Assembly: GCA_001692895.1 (NCBI GenBank)
Contig: KV748232.1
Coordinates: 806,001 to 870,000, forward strand
Direction of reading: 5' to 3'
From: Cenococcum geophilum 1.58
Taxonomy: Eukaryota > Ascomycota > Dothideomycetes > Gloniales > Gloniaceae
DNA length: 64,000 nt
The position numbers were made by a program, and so were the translations under genes. Below are positions 1 through 10,713 of this stretch, one piece after another (the stretch's first letter is position 1; each line of letters begins with the position of its first letter). Below the pieces are notes generated by a model, which was not told where the DNA came from, did not search any database, and saw only the letters and a program-made list of their open reading frames with translations.

Positions 1-647
1 GCTATTAAAAGATTATAAATTAATTCTCTTATAATATTTAAATATTCAGCGACACCCTTTTTTTTTTCCTCTTATTTTTTTCTACCCTGATATTTAAGTC
101 AAATCAAAAGGATTAAGCCCTTTTTGGTTCCGCTCGCCCCTATTAAAGCGATGATTACTTAATTGTTCCACTGGAGATACTTTGAGAGCAAAGGCTCTGA
201 GGTAGTGCAAACTAGAACAATATGAATAACTGGTTATAACTAGTTAACCCGGTTAATTTAATACATCTCTTCTTTAAGGGTTTAGGTGTTTGTTGGAGTT
301 GATTATTAGATGAATGGCTGAGCACCCACATAATGTAGAGATGTTGTCCTGGAATTATGAGTTGCTGGTGTATCAGGCAAGAAACGTTTGGCGTACTGGG
401 CATAAATAGGTAAGAAAAATAATGTTGCAAATGATTCAACCTACAAAGGAGGTAATTAAACCTTGTATGAACCTTCATAAATCTCACCCACTAATTCACT
501 ACTTAATGCACACCCCTCGGCGGCTTTCCCAGTCCGTATTGTATGTCTCCAAAATGGCATATCAACTAAAGCAATTTCCGTTAAAAAAGAATATGAGATT
601 TGCGTGAAATCTATATCAATTTAATCACTAGATTGACTCCATATTAT
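1..647. other. Intergenic, no gene recognised
   Basis: The first ~120 bases are AT-rich with a T-run around 58-68, which resembles the edge of a decayed repeat. The remainder has balanced composition. Short open frames on both strands show no recognisable domain. Nothing here is supported beyond possible downstream sequence of the minus-strand gene that ends at 648. Confidence 0.5.
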
Positions 648-1061
648 TCAATTCTTCTTCGCCCCAGGGAACCACTCCATATGGCAATCACCCAACCCAC
701 CACAATACACGACCCTCTTCCCTTCCAAATAGACCGTATAATCCGTGACACCTGCCTCAATTGCCGCCTTCGCGAAGTCCTCATAGTTCCCTACCCCCGC
801 CTGTGCATTCCTGATCGCTGCAACCAGTTTCGTACTATCCCAGGGCAGGGTGCCGGCGAGCGAGCTGTGTGAGGGGATGGGCGCGACGTCGGCTTCAGTG
901 CCGATGTAGACGGTGGCGGTGCTGGTGATGTAGTCGATGCGGTAGCGGTTGACATTCAGTGCGGAGAGGGCGGAGACGGCAGCGGGGAATGAGAGGCCGC
1001 TGGGGGAGTGCACGGCAGCCCAGACGGCGCGAATGGCGGTGATGGTTGGTTCGGCAAGCAT
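648..1061 (-). CDS. DUF1398-family (YbcV-like) protein
   Basis: Single-exon 137-residue protein starting at the ATG at 1061 and stopping with TGA at 648. Sequence features resemble the DUF1398 family: an N-terminal helix-rich region, a central stretch with VNRYRIDYITSTATVYIG, then an AIEAGVTDYTVYLEGKRVVYCG segment around residues 99-119. The length is close to the whole domain (~130 residues), so the protein looks complete. The family is known mainly from bacterial proteins such as E. coli YbcV and from scattered fungi; its biochemical role is not established. No intron is needed to keep the frame. The identification comes from remembered family patterns, not a search. Confidence 0.75.
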   Translation of the reverse strand: MLAEPTITAIRAVWAAVHSPSGLSFPAAVSALSALNVNRYRIDYITSTATVYIGTEADVAPIPSHSSLAGTLPWDSTKLVAAIRNAQAGVGNYEDFAKAAIEAGVTDYTVYLEGKRVVYCGGLGDCHMEWFPGAKKN

Positions 1062-1493
1062 GGCGGGGTTCTGGGATTGTGAGTGTTTGAGATTAAAGAG
1101 ATTCTATTTTGACTGTGAGAGTTACTTATTAAGAGAGTACAGGACTTTGAGAGATATCAATGCAGAAAACTTGAATTTTGGTTCTTTGGCAGGTCGTAAT
1201 TTTGCAGGTGGTGTTTTAAGGCCAGAGTTACGAACTTCTACGTGTTATCTAATACGCCACGAGCTTTCAGGCCGATGAGTCAATTAAAAATTCCAGACCA
1301 TATTGCTTATTATGCACACGAGCGCCATGGTCGAACGCATCAAAAAGGTGCATGAAAGCTGAGGTTTTTAGCTGCACGTTAAACTGAAAACAGGACCACA
1401 GACGCGCGGGCTCACGTGGTCCCCTTTTCTTTTTGTTAGCCGAAACATCAAGCCCACACGCCCCTTTGCTTCTGCACCATCATCCGCATCGCC
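1062..1493. other. Intergenic between divergent genes
   Basis: About 430 bases separate the divergent starts of the DUF1398-like gene and the following plus-strand open frame, so this is presumably a shared promoter region. There is a pyrimidine-rich stretch at about 1421-1436. No RNA gene or repeat was recognised. Confidence 0.4.
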
Positions 1494-1820
1494 ATGCCTG
1501 AAGAACACTTCCGCTTGTTCGACCTGCCCTTCGAGGTTCGTGTGAAAATTTACTACCTTGTCAAAGAGTCCGGCGGCTCGCTTGCAGGCCTGAGGGCGAA
1601 TTGCGCGGCTTGGAAAGAAGCAAGAGCGGTGGCGAGTGATTGCGGATGGTATCTGAGGAGAGGCAGGGCAGCACCTCCAACAAGACCAATCTACGACTGG
1701 AGGGCTAGACTGGAGATGCTAGACGCTTTCATGGGGCGACCGGGTCATGTAGAGCGTAATTTCGGCGATGCAATGGCGAGCATGCGTGCGATCAGAGAGG
1801 GGGAGTTGGTAGCCGTCTGA
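1494..1820 (+). CDS. Small protein with F-box-like start
   Basis: Single-exon 108-residue frame from ATG 1494 to TGA 1820, preceded by a C/A-rich leader typical of filamentous fungal start regions. Residues about 7-22 (RLFDLPFEVRVKIYYLV) match the LP-x-E-x-R-x-x-I-Y pattern seen at the start of many fungal F-box-like proteins. The rest is Arg/Ala-rich and has no recognised domain. F-box proteins usually recruit substrates to SCF ubiquitin ligases, but this one is much shorter than typical members (several hundred residues). It may be a truncated copy or a lineage-specific small protein. No downstream exon was found. Confidence 0.45.
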   Translation: MPEEHFRLFDLPFEVRVKIYYLVKESGGSLAGLRANCAAWKEARAVASDCGWYLRRGRAAPPTRPIYDWRARLEMLDAFMGRPGHVERNFGDAMASMRAIREGELVAV

Positions 1821-4015
1821 GATATGGTACGGTTCTTCGTTGTCGTGCTTCTACCTGGAGCTGCGAGCTGACGACCAAACGACAGGATGTGTGGTGACCC
1901 TAGTTCGTTCTTGTCGACGTTGGACTCGTCTGCTTCAACCGTTGGGGACACAGATGGTTTTCCGGGGTAGGAGCCTGGGGTTGGATCTTTAGGCTGAAAT
2001 TTTCTCCGGATTGATCCGAATCCTGGGACTTGCCCTGGTAGTAACAGTCATCTTGGATCGCTGCTCATGTTTCCTAACAACGACTCAACACATAACCCCG
2101 GAGCTAGAGGAGTTCAACTTGACACAAGGAACGTGCTGCAAGGAACTTATTAGGGATGAGGCATCTTCCGAGCCTAGCAAGGTAGTTCTGCGGACAGAGC
2201 CGTGCTAAGATGTTCAGCGTCCCCGGCGGATGGTTGGGGAGTGAAGGGCTGTCGTTGTCTGGATTCCTTTTCCCTTTCCACAAAAGTTTTAGTATGGTAG
2301 ATGAGGTGCAGGGATAATGAATTGATGATAATTGTAGCTTCGGAGCCCCTCACGGATCAACTCTATGCGGGACTAGAGATGAGAAGCGCCATTGCAAGCC
2401 CCTTCGTGCACATCGAGAATTCGGGCAAAGCCAAAATAGGCAATAGTCATTCTATTTATATCATCGCAAACAAGCATTGTCCTCTAAGATATGCATGAGA
2501 GCCTTGAGAGAGGCATGTGCAGACGGTTATGCCTATGCGCTGTTGGTGTGTACACTCGACTTAGCTTTCAAACTATGCCTTTGTGAATCGCTTCCAATAG
2601 CTAGTAGCAAGGATTGAACCGATGGCGCAGGGATTGCGCGTGCGACTTTGGTAGACGCTTGTCATAAGTTATTTGATGAGATGCAGCGTATGTACTTTCT
2701 GTCAAAGACCTCTTTTACTTGAATGATCAAACCTTGTAATGATCCAGAGGTAGATGCGGTTTGAGCTCGAAATGGCGTGGATAGTTTCTCGGAGCTATGT
2801 GAAGTCATACCCGCAGGACATGCCGCATTACGTCGACTCCAGCATCAGTCTCACTTCAATTAGCCTCGCCCCGGATGGTGCTCGATTCTCGTGGAAGCAA
2901 AAACGAATAATTCTGGGTTAAATGGCGTGCCAGTTGCTGTTGTCAGATGGCAAGCGTTGCACAGATAAGCATTGACAATTTCTGAGAACCCGAGGTACTT
3001 CGCAAAGCGGTCAATGCTTCAAGTTTCCGAGTAGCTGGCTTATCGAGGTGATCGGATAATGAGCGGCTTAACGCGCCTATGCTCCGCACTTATGCTGTAA
3101 GTAATATCGGAATTGGCAGAGACATGGCTTGCAAGTAGCGACATAGTGTGGAGAATGGTCTAATTTCCCACGTGCCTGAATCATGGACCCCTTTAAAGAA
3201 GCGGTGAGATTGAGGAATTGCGGTATAGGGAGATCCGATAACCTGTCTAGCTGGCCTTGCAGGACAGTCAATGCACAGTCCACCTTTGTCAAGCCCATCT
3301 ATCAAGTTGTCCTATCGAATGTGGAACCCCACCTTTGGAGGGAGGGGTTGCAACATCAGGCACTTATCTTGCGGGCCGAGCAGGCTTACAAGCTCTCGGA
3401 TAAGAATGCTTCCCCTGGCTGATGCAGCAGTTGTTCGTAGCTACTAATCCTCTCTGTAAGCCTTCTCTTAGCTGCTCTCTTAGCTTCTCTCTTGACTCTC
3501 CCATATGAGGATCGGCCCAGTGTCAAGTTTCACCAGGCGTCCGCACAGAGCGTCCTCTCCTCTCAAGTTGCGCGGCCTCGAAACGGATTTAACTGAAGCG
3601 GCCGGCTGCGGCAGTTTCAACGCTCGGACGAGCCTTGTGCGGCCTTGCAAGGGTTGCCAAGAAGATCTACCATTAGCACTTCCAGAACATCAAAATCGAG
3701 CGGCGCTGAGTGGACCAAGTCGTAAGTGGCAGATTCACAGCAGACCAAGCAGCCTGAGGGGCTTGCGCTGGCTGGCTGTGTGACGGCGCTGCAGTTCTTG
3801 CTGTCATCCACACCAGCCCACCCCAGCCTTGAATTGAGACATCACCACACCATCTGTTGTCTCCAAGCGCTCTGTATCCTCTGCGCTCTCAGCTGCGACA
3901 CTACACCATCGCAGAGGCGCCCGCTTCCCTCCCACCCGCTTGAATGTTCTTCGACATCAGCCTTTGAAGGGCTACGAAGCATTGGGCTGCTACGCATGAG
4001 CGCTTTGGCGCAAAC
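1821..4015. other. Intergenic, no convincing gene
   Basis: More than 2 kb of balanced-composition DNA. Open frames of 60-130 codons occur on both strands (for example at 3505-3783 and 3726-4109), but they overlap each other, lack splice-supported extension and show no domain. The pyrimidine-rich stretch around 3440-3510 and the following 500 bases probably hold the promoter and 5' leader of the gene starting at 4016. Confidence 0.4.
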
Positions 4016-5844
4016 ATGCCATCGAGCGGCGTCGACGAGTTTGCAGACCTCTCGTCTTCACTACTCTTCGACGATGCTATATACCAACGGGAAGCCCTTG
4101 GCCTACTAGTAAATCAAACCGAGGATGAGTTGGACGAGCGAATTGCCGCCGAGGCCCGGGAGTCTGGTATCGATGATCCTTACAGGTACTTATCTCCAGA
4201 GCCACAGGACTTGTCAACGGCCATCTCCACTCTGACAGTGTCGAGCGCATATCGAAGCTCCATGTCAATCCACTCTCGTGAATCGCATTCCACAGGCTTT
4301 ACGTCAGATCCGTCGCGAAACTCTAAAGACCAACACCTCGACAACTTTTCAGCCCCACGACTGCAACCACCACCTCGTACCTCGCTGTGTCTCGAGAACT
4401 ATGATTTACTACTAGAGAAGTTCCGCCCTACGATGCGACATTCCCGTTCGTCTTCGACGGCATCGACAGCAGGATCGACCTCTCTATCCTCGACTCCGAA
4501 TATACCTGGTACCAGTATAAAGCGCAAGCGAGGACCGAGCTTGCTTTCAATGTTTCGAAGAGAGCCACAGTACGTCCTTGAAAGCTATTTTCTCTGCTTA
4601 GGATACTAACCAACCCTTCGTGCAGCATCTGTACTTCTCGTGTTCGCCACGGTCACCATGTAAATCCTTTCACGCCACGGCTAGAGTGCGGTCACACCCT
4701 CACAAAATATGCAACTCGAATCCACGTTCAAGAGGCTATCGAGAGTGGCGGACGTATATTGCCAAACTGTTGCGGCAGACCGTTACCAAAGGCTGTGCTT
4801 GAGGCGGTAATGACCAAGGAAGAAATGCATGATTTTCTAGCGCAATTTACCCAATATCCTGAATTTGAGAACGATAGGGGCATTAGGTACAGCCATGATG
4901 GCGTTGTTGAAATCGCACCACCAGCAGAATGCCCCTCTCCGTGTGACGTTGGCCCGGAATTAACTTGCGCTCCTGCGGAGAATACCCCGGAGTGTGATGA
5001 GCAGCTAAAAACGGCAATGGCTGATGAGGCGTTCCGAGTTCTGCATGCGCAGCGAAAAGAGCAGTTTCAGCGCATAGTGGAATTTGAGTCTAAACAAAGG
5101 CAGGCCATATCAGCGTATTATGATAAATCGCGAAACAGATTTTCCTCACAAGTTGCCCGTAACAAGGCTGAGAAGGCGAAGGAGGTTGGTGTACCGACAC
5201 TCCATATATTTGAAGATACACTGACCCTATCAAAGCACGCCCAGGCTCTAGAACAACTCGAGGAAGCGCAAGTTGCTGCAGAACTCGACCTACGAAAAGC
5301 TCACGTCCTTGAACGACAGAACGTAGCGACTGCGCTGAAATACATGGAGGCGTACTGCAACGGCCTCAACACTTCCGGGACGGAGAGCAAACACACAGTA
5401 TCAGAAGATGACAGAAAGAAGCTCAAGAGACAGCATGCTTTGCAGGATAATCTTCCGCACAAGCACGAGAGCGCAATTAATGTATTACGTGCGAAGCAAG
5501 AGAAAGACGTGAAAGTGCACATGCATAAGCAGAATGTAGAGCTTGTGCAGATGGATCACGAGTTTGAAAAAGAGAATCGATTACTTGAAATGCATTTCTT
5601 GAAAGAATCTAGCAGATTAGAGGCATTGATGGAGTCACGGAGAAGAAGAGCTGCTGCACGATGGACTTTGAGAAACGAAACCTGGAGAAAAGGCTTTGAA
5701 AGCCAGCATGGCACAGCTTTACCTGGCCAACTCCCACGCCTAGATTGGCCGGATCTCCCTCTGCAAGAACCTAAATCAGCGGATGAATCGAGCGAGCTGA
5801 CGAAGTTTTTCCAACTAGAGCCATCTCCCAAGATATCTTATTAA
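4016..5844 (+). CDS. RING/IBR-like protein with coiled coil
   Basis: Two exons, 4016-4569 and 4626-5844, encode 590 residues. The 56-nt intron has donor GTACGT, branch-like ATACTAAC and acceptor TGCAG; removing it joins the two frames without a stop. Residues 1-184 are Ser/Thr/Pro-rich and probably disordered. Residues about 185-250 look like the zinc-binding part of fungal IBR/RING proteins: C187, C206-G-H208, then NCCGRPLPKAVLEAVMTKEE at 232-251. Several expected cysteines are missing, for example C-T-S-R instead of C-x-x-C. Residues about 340-540 are highly charged and helical, probably a long coiled coil. Intact RING-between-RING relatives act as E3 ubiquitin ligases; whether this variant still binds zinc is uncertain. 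Confidence 0.8.
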
Positions 5845-6849
5845 TTTTTATTACTCATATTTTCCATACCATCGGATTTCATTTCTCTCAATCTCTACAA
5901 TTTTATCTGAGCATGGCATAGCGCGGAGTTCAAGTGTCTCATTCAGTTTTCAGTTCATTCCCACTCCTGGCGGATATACCCAGTGGATCCGAAAGCTTTT
6001 CTGGAATATAACCTACTAGTGGTTTTGGAAGCAGAGCAACCCGTAGCATGATCAGAATTAGGATCTTGTATGTATACTATGACCAGCTGATTCAGCAGGC
6101 CGTTAATAATGAATGAGTCACATTCGAATCAACCTATCGACCTCCTTCGTACACAAAACATGTTCAAAATGAAAGGTCGCTTGATTTTCAAGCTAACGTG
6201 TACTAAGCGGGGCGTTATTTACGACAGAATCATCATAGCCTCACCTATATTTGACTCATCTCACCCAAGGCTCCGGATATATTTCGTACGCTAGCTGCGA
6301 GTCTTGGTGATAAGTTGTTACTCTAGGAATACCACGACCGAAGTCAATGGTGCACCAATTTATCCATCCTAAATCCCCATATTGGCGTATTCCATCTTCC
6401 AATAGCAAATGACGATGGGGTTTATAATCTGTCCAGAAAAGGCAATATACTCACTACACTCTTATGCTCGAATATTTATAGAGCATTTACTGTTCAAAAG
6501 GTTAATTAACCAGTCTGGTTCTTCCCGTTTTTCGATCCGCTGCTCTTCGTTGGGCCATTTTGCGTCACTCATTGGACATTGTTATTTATCGCAGCGTTAA
6601 AACCGCTGTTGTGCCTTAGGTTCATAGCGTTCACAGGGTTACGAAGTCTGCAGTGAATTTTTCACTAATACTCTGTCCGAGATTTAGAAAAGTGAAATCA
6701 AACACGTCGTTCTACGGAATCTAAATTTCAAGCGGGGCATACAAGACTGCCATTTTCCTAAGATGTTTCGCTCTAAGCTAATGTTAATGCTTGCCTTTCT
6801 TTAAACAAGTAACCTAAGGGTCACAAAGCAACCCCGTCTCATTGTTTTC
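5845..6849. other. Convergent intergenic region
   Basis: This lies between the 3' ends of the plus-strand RING-like gene and the minus-strand membrane protein gene, so it holds both 3' untranslated regions. It is somewhat AT-rich. Open frames at 6109-6294 and 6409-6600 have no recognisable features. No repeat or RNA gene was identified. Confidence 0.4.
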
Positions 6850-8669
6850 CTAGTCGTCGTTGCAGTGCGAAGCCGAACGGTACCTCCGAGCGCACCTTGT
6901 GCAACAGCACTCCAGCCTCCTTTGCCTGCTGGATGGCTGAACTTCTTTATCTTGTTCCAGACTCAAGGATCGTTAGCATGCAGCATTCGACTTTTTTTGA
7001 TTTGTGTATCCGGAAACTTACCTTTCCATTTGGTCATTGTATTCGGCTAACTGCTTAAGTTGTACATGTTGACTTACTGATTTATTAGAGCTTGTGTCTG
7101 GATCTCCCCACCATTCCCGAAACTGACTGAATCCAGTTTTCGCTTTCCAAACTTTCAGTCTGATTTTATGCCATAGATGTACGCACATGTCCTTCAGTAG
7201 CAAACTAATTCGTTGATTAAATGACGCGTTCTCCAATACTGGCCGAACAGGTCTGCCTTCTTTGCTATAGCAGAGCAAGTTCGAAAGGCTATCGGATTCA
7301 GAAGATAATCTTTGCACCCGGGTACTATGATAGCGAGCAATGGCCGAAGAAAGAACGATAAAGGCTGCCGCCGTCCATAGATCCCAGGCACCTATAGCGT
7401 CACTTTGTTCACTGACCGGCAGACTCCCGAGCAAGATCTCAATGGCCACCACGGTGAGAATGAACACCGCTGGATATAAAATCACACCCAAGAGTGTGAG
7501 TACGACGTATGCGGCCGCAACAGTCTTCGCAACCAGAAAACGACCTCTCCAGTAAAAGCTATCCTTTCTTGGATATTGCTCTAAGCGAAACTTTTTGATG
7601 ATTTTTCGCTCTCGCTCACCTTTGAGGAAGTAGCTGATGACAGAATGGGAATCTGCGCTTAAGATTCTGAAAATGCGATTCCGCACTTGCTCTTGAGTAG
7701 ACTGACTGTGAAGGACAGCTAGTAGACCTTGGACTATTGCAAAAGTCCAGAGGGCGACAATGTAGGCAATGAGACCGTTAAGCACTTTGTCAATATTCCA
7801 ACTGGACTTTCGATAGAGAAAAGGGATAATATTCGCCCCCTTTCGTAAAGGCGCGTATGGACTAAGTAACACACAAAAATCGACACATTGACACTGGTTA
7901 TACAGCTCCCAGTACTGATTATCCGCTAAATTATCAAAGCTGCACTCTGGGCCGCTTCCGGTGCAGTAGCTAATCGATGCGAGCTGTGGGACATCCCACT
8001 TGCCGCGCTGCCAGCCCAGCATAAGCTTGAGGACAGGAATAAAGGCAGCAAAAACCAGCAGGGCCCAGTAGACCATAACAGCCTTGGCCTTATTCGAGCG
8101 GAACGTCGCGGACCAAGCCATCATCGGCGTTAGCATCATGCCCGCGGCAGCCAGCACCGGCGCAATGCCCCAAAATCGATATCGCCGGCCGCGGTCACGG
8201 ACTGGATATCTAACCGGCCGCTGGCTTCTTGCTCCAGATGGCCCCAGTCGAAGAACGGCAGCATGACGAAGAAGAGCAGCGCCGCGACAGACGAGTATGT
8301 CATCACGGTGCCCACCGCTGCTGACGCGACCCATGTGCGGCGTCAGAAGAGGACGGCGACGACTAGCATGGCGTAGAAGAGCATTCGTGGCAAGACATCG
8401 TATTGGCCGCTGAGCGGGTAGACGCGTTCGATCTTGACTCGGGTTGCGTTGGGGTGGAGGAGCATGGCGATGAGATTGAAGGAGTAGGGCATGTCGCCGT
8501 GGCCTAGGCCGAAGTTGAGTTGGAGGACTTGAGATGGGTAGACGGTGAGGTTTATGCCGGGGTCTACGTCGCGTAATGGGTAGTTGTCTTCCTCAACCCA
8601 TTGACTGCTGGCTTGGATTTGCTCGTAGAGTGACCCATTTGCAAAGCCCAGTGCGGTAATTGAATTCAT
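6850..8669 (-). pseudogene. Broken multi-pass membrane protein gene
   Basis: Two minus-strand frames belong to one gene. The N-terminal part runs from ATG 8669 to an in-frame TGA at 8343-8345; it starts MNSITALGF and ends in a membrane segment LFYAMLVVAVLF. Translation past that TGA continues with clear membrane sequence (GTVMTYSSVAALLFFVMLPFF). The frame then shifts near 8180 into a frame that stays open to 7018, with further hydrophobic segments such as YWALLVFAAFIPVLKLML and VAAAYVVLTLLGVILYPAVF. A GTAAGT donor at 7021-7016 suggests one more short exon ending near 6850. No single intron repairs both the stop and the shift. The family was not recognised; it resembles fungal orphan membrane proteins. 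Sequencing error is an alternative to true decay. Confidence 0.55.
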
Positions 8670-10642
8670 GGCGGGGCTGCGGAGGAAGTCCAAGACTCTT
8701 GAAGAGAAAGATTCTACGTATTAAGCCTTAGGACATGTGTGCAATCGTGCATACACGGGAATGAGAAGGAACCAAAGAAAATTTCTGGTGCTAGAACTGA
8801 GCTTCATGCTTTTTATCCATCTTATAAACCAGCGCCGTGTAGCTCGATTAAGGCGAGAAGGCGCCAAAATTGCAGGTCTCCTTTTGCAGAGAGCATCGCA
8901 TTGACGCCCATCGCATTTTCGGCCCCGTCCTTATGACGATAATCTCCAGATCATTGCTTCTTACTTTCACAGCCTGCTGTCTTACGCGTAAATTCATAGG
9001 GTTGTTGTTTCGTGGACAGCCCAATTGTTAGAGGCTCGTTGTGTTATCGTACGCTAGGAACCATTGCAAATAATGTCGGACTGTGGCTGTGAGGCTGCGA
9101 CACTGCGGCGTTGACTTGCGTCGGTTCTTGTATGGTAGCCTGGTAGGACTAAGTAGATCTTGAGCATGGAGCAAGGATTCGTCACCTGATGCCCAAATAA
9201 GCCCATTAGGATCTTCACTAGTGTATTGGTAGACGATCTTTTGGGGCCAATTGGGCGTTCAGTAACTTTAGCTAACGGGGAAATGCCCATCCGCAAGGAG
9301 ATCCTCGAGGACGTTGCACAGGGCCTAGACACACTCTAGGTTCTGGCTGAAACGATGGCTTATCTAAAAAGCACAACTGCGGAAACGAGGCATTATCCAC
9401 AGCTCCGTTTCATAGGTTATTTGTGCACATGACAATGCACTTGCGTAGGCTTTCTCTGAGCCTTGTGTGACCGTTCTCGGGCTGAACTATCAACTATCGA
9501 ATGTAACTGATTTCTCTTAGCTGTCTAAGTTGTCGAAGCGTGATAGCCCACTAAAAAATTAAAGGCTCGGCCCGTCCCTAAATGGCGCCTTCCGAGAGGG
9601 TGGAGCGAGGCTATTGACGAAGCCGACGAGAGATGTTTCAGCTATCCCCCGCAACGGTGACGTCACAGTATATGGCCCATGCGGGAACACCAGAATCAGA
9701 AGTACACGCATCATTTATGGATTCAATCAATATATATTTGTCAGCCATGCCTTCTAATCGTACTTCTAATAATATAGACTTTGTTCCACCGACTCAATAC
9801 CATATTCCACCAACTCGGGAGGCCAAACAACGCCCCCCGAAGCCCTTGCCACTACCCACATTCGAACCTCTATGGGTTGAGGATTACGGCCTAGGTCCTA
9901 TTGATTCTATTGGCCAAGCCTTATCGATAACCTGTGGACGAATTTTACCGTTGCGGGGGATAATGATGGGGTGCGAACAGTGTGGCTAATAAGTCGTCGA
10001 TTAGCTTAATAAGGCTTCAATTGATTAATTGTATTAATAATTAAGCTATTTTGATTGAACAGATTATTAAGATTTAATTGCAATTGATTGCAAACGACGG
10101 ATAGACTACTAAGTTAGAATCTACTACTGTTTTGGGAGCAGGCTGACTCCTTTTAGGTATAGAAGAATGAATCAGACTTGCGGAGGAGAGTCCGGATAGT
10201 GTGGCGGCACAAAGGCACGTCACCTGCCGCATTATGCCGCATTATTGTAATGTGTCCCGCTCCACGTCGCCATACGGCCAAAAAAGACAGTACTCGCGAA
10301 GTTGCGCGACTCTTGCGGGATCCAATAACGTTGCACCCCAGGAAGCGAGCCACCCCCCAAGCGAGCCAAATGTACTCTTACAATTGCGCCCGTCCTCGAG
10401 CACCTTGCAGGGATTCCTCGACGCGCCCGTTCTCGGGCCTCCGCAGGGATCACATGCCAAAAGCCCTGTGTATATTGGCGTCTCCTAGTAACGTAGGCTA
10501 TACCGGTTCCGCAACTGGGTCGATACGTAGCCGACGCCTCCTCGCATCTAACCCCTGTAGACGCGCGTTGGACTGAACTAGAGCAGGAGTTAAACCCAAC
10601 CCCTCGGCGGCCCCCTACACCCAGCTCCAGTAAGTTCGCGAG
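8670..10642. other. Intergenic with one orphan open frame
   Basis: No gene is supported. A plus-strand frame of 118 codons at 9633-9989 (starts MFQLSPATV, Pro-rich centre) has no recognised domain and no neighbouring exon; it could be a small orphan protein, but I give it low weight. Bases ~10000-10140 are AT-rich. Bases ~10150-10640 are GC-rich, with open frames on both strands and in several registers, which is a composition effect rather than evidence for a gene. Confidence 0.4.
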
Positions 10643-10668
10643 TTATCTCATAAATCAGACCCCCGGGA
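10643..10668 (+). repeat. 26-bp motif, inverted copy at 53744
   Basis: Reads TTATCTCATAAATCAGACCC followed by CCGGGA. The reverse complement of 53744-53769 matches it at all but one position. The two copies point toward each other across the whole transposon block. They may be terminal repeats of a decayed element family, or two unrelated copies of a dispersed repeat. Confidence 0.6.
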
Positions 10669-10713
10669 AGAAATCGCGCCACGCCGTGGCGCTAAGGGCT
10701 AGTGCTGCTCTTA

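Noticed and set aside
2580-2670. tRNA-like look of the sequence around a GGATTGAACC word
   Set aside because: No acceptor stem or cloverleaf could be formed around it.
10178-10576. Several overlapping open frames in a GC-rich pocket
   Set aside because: Frames are open on both strands and in several registers with no domain; this is a composition effect.
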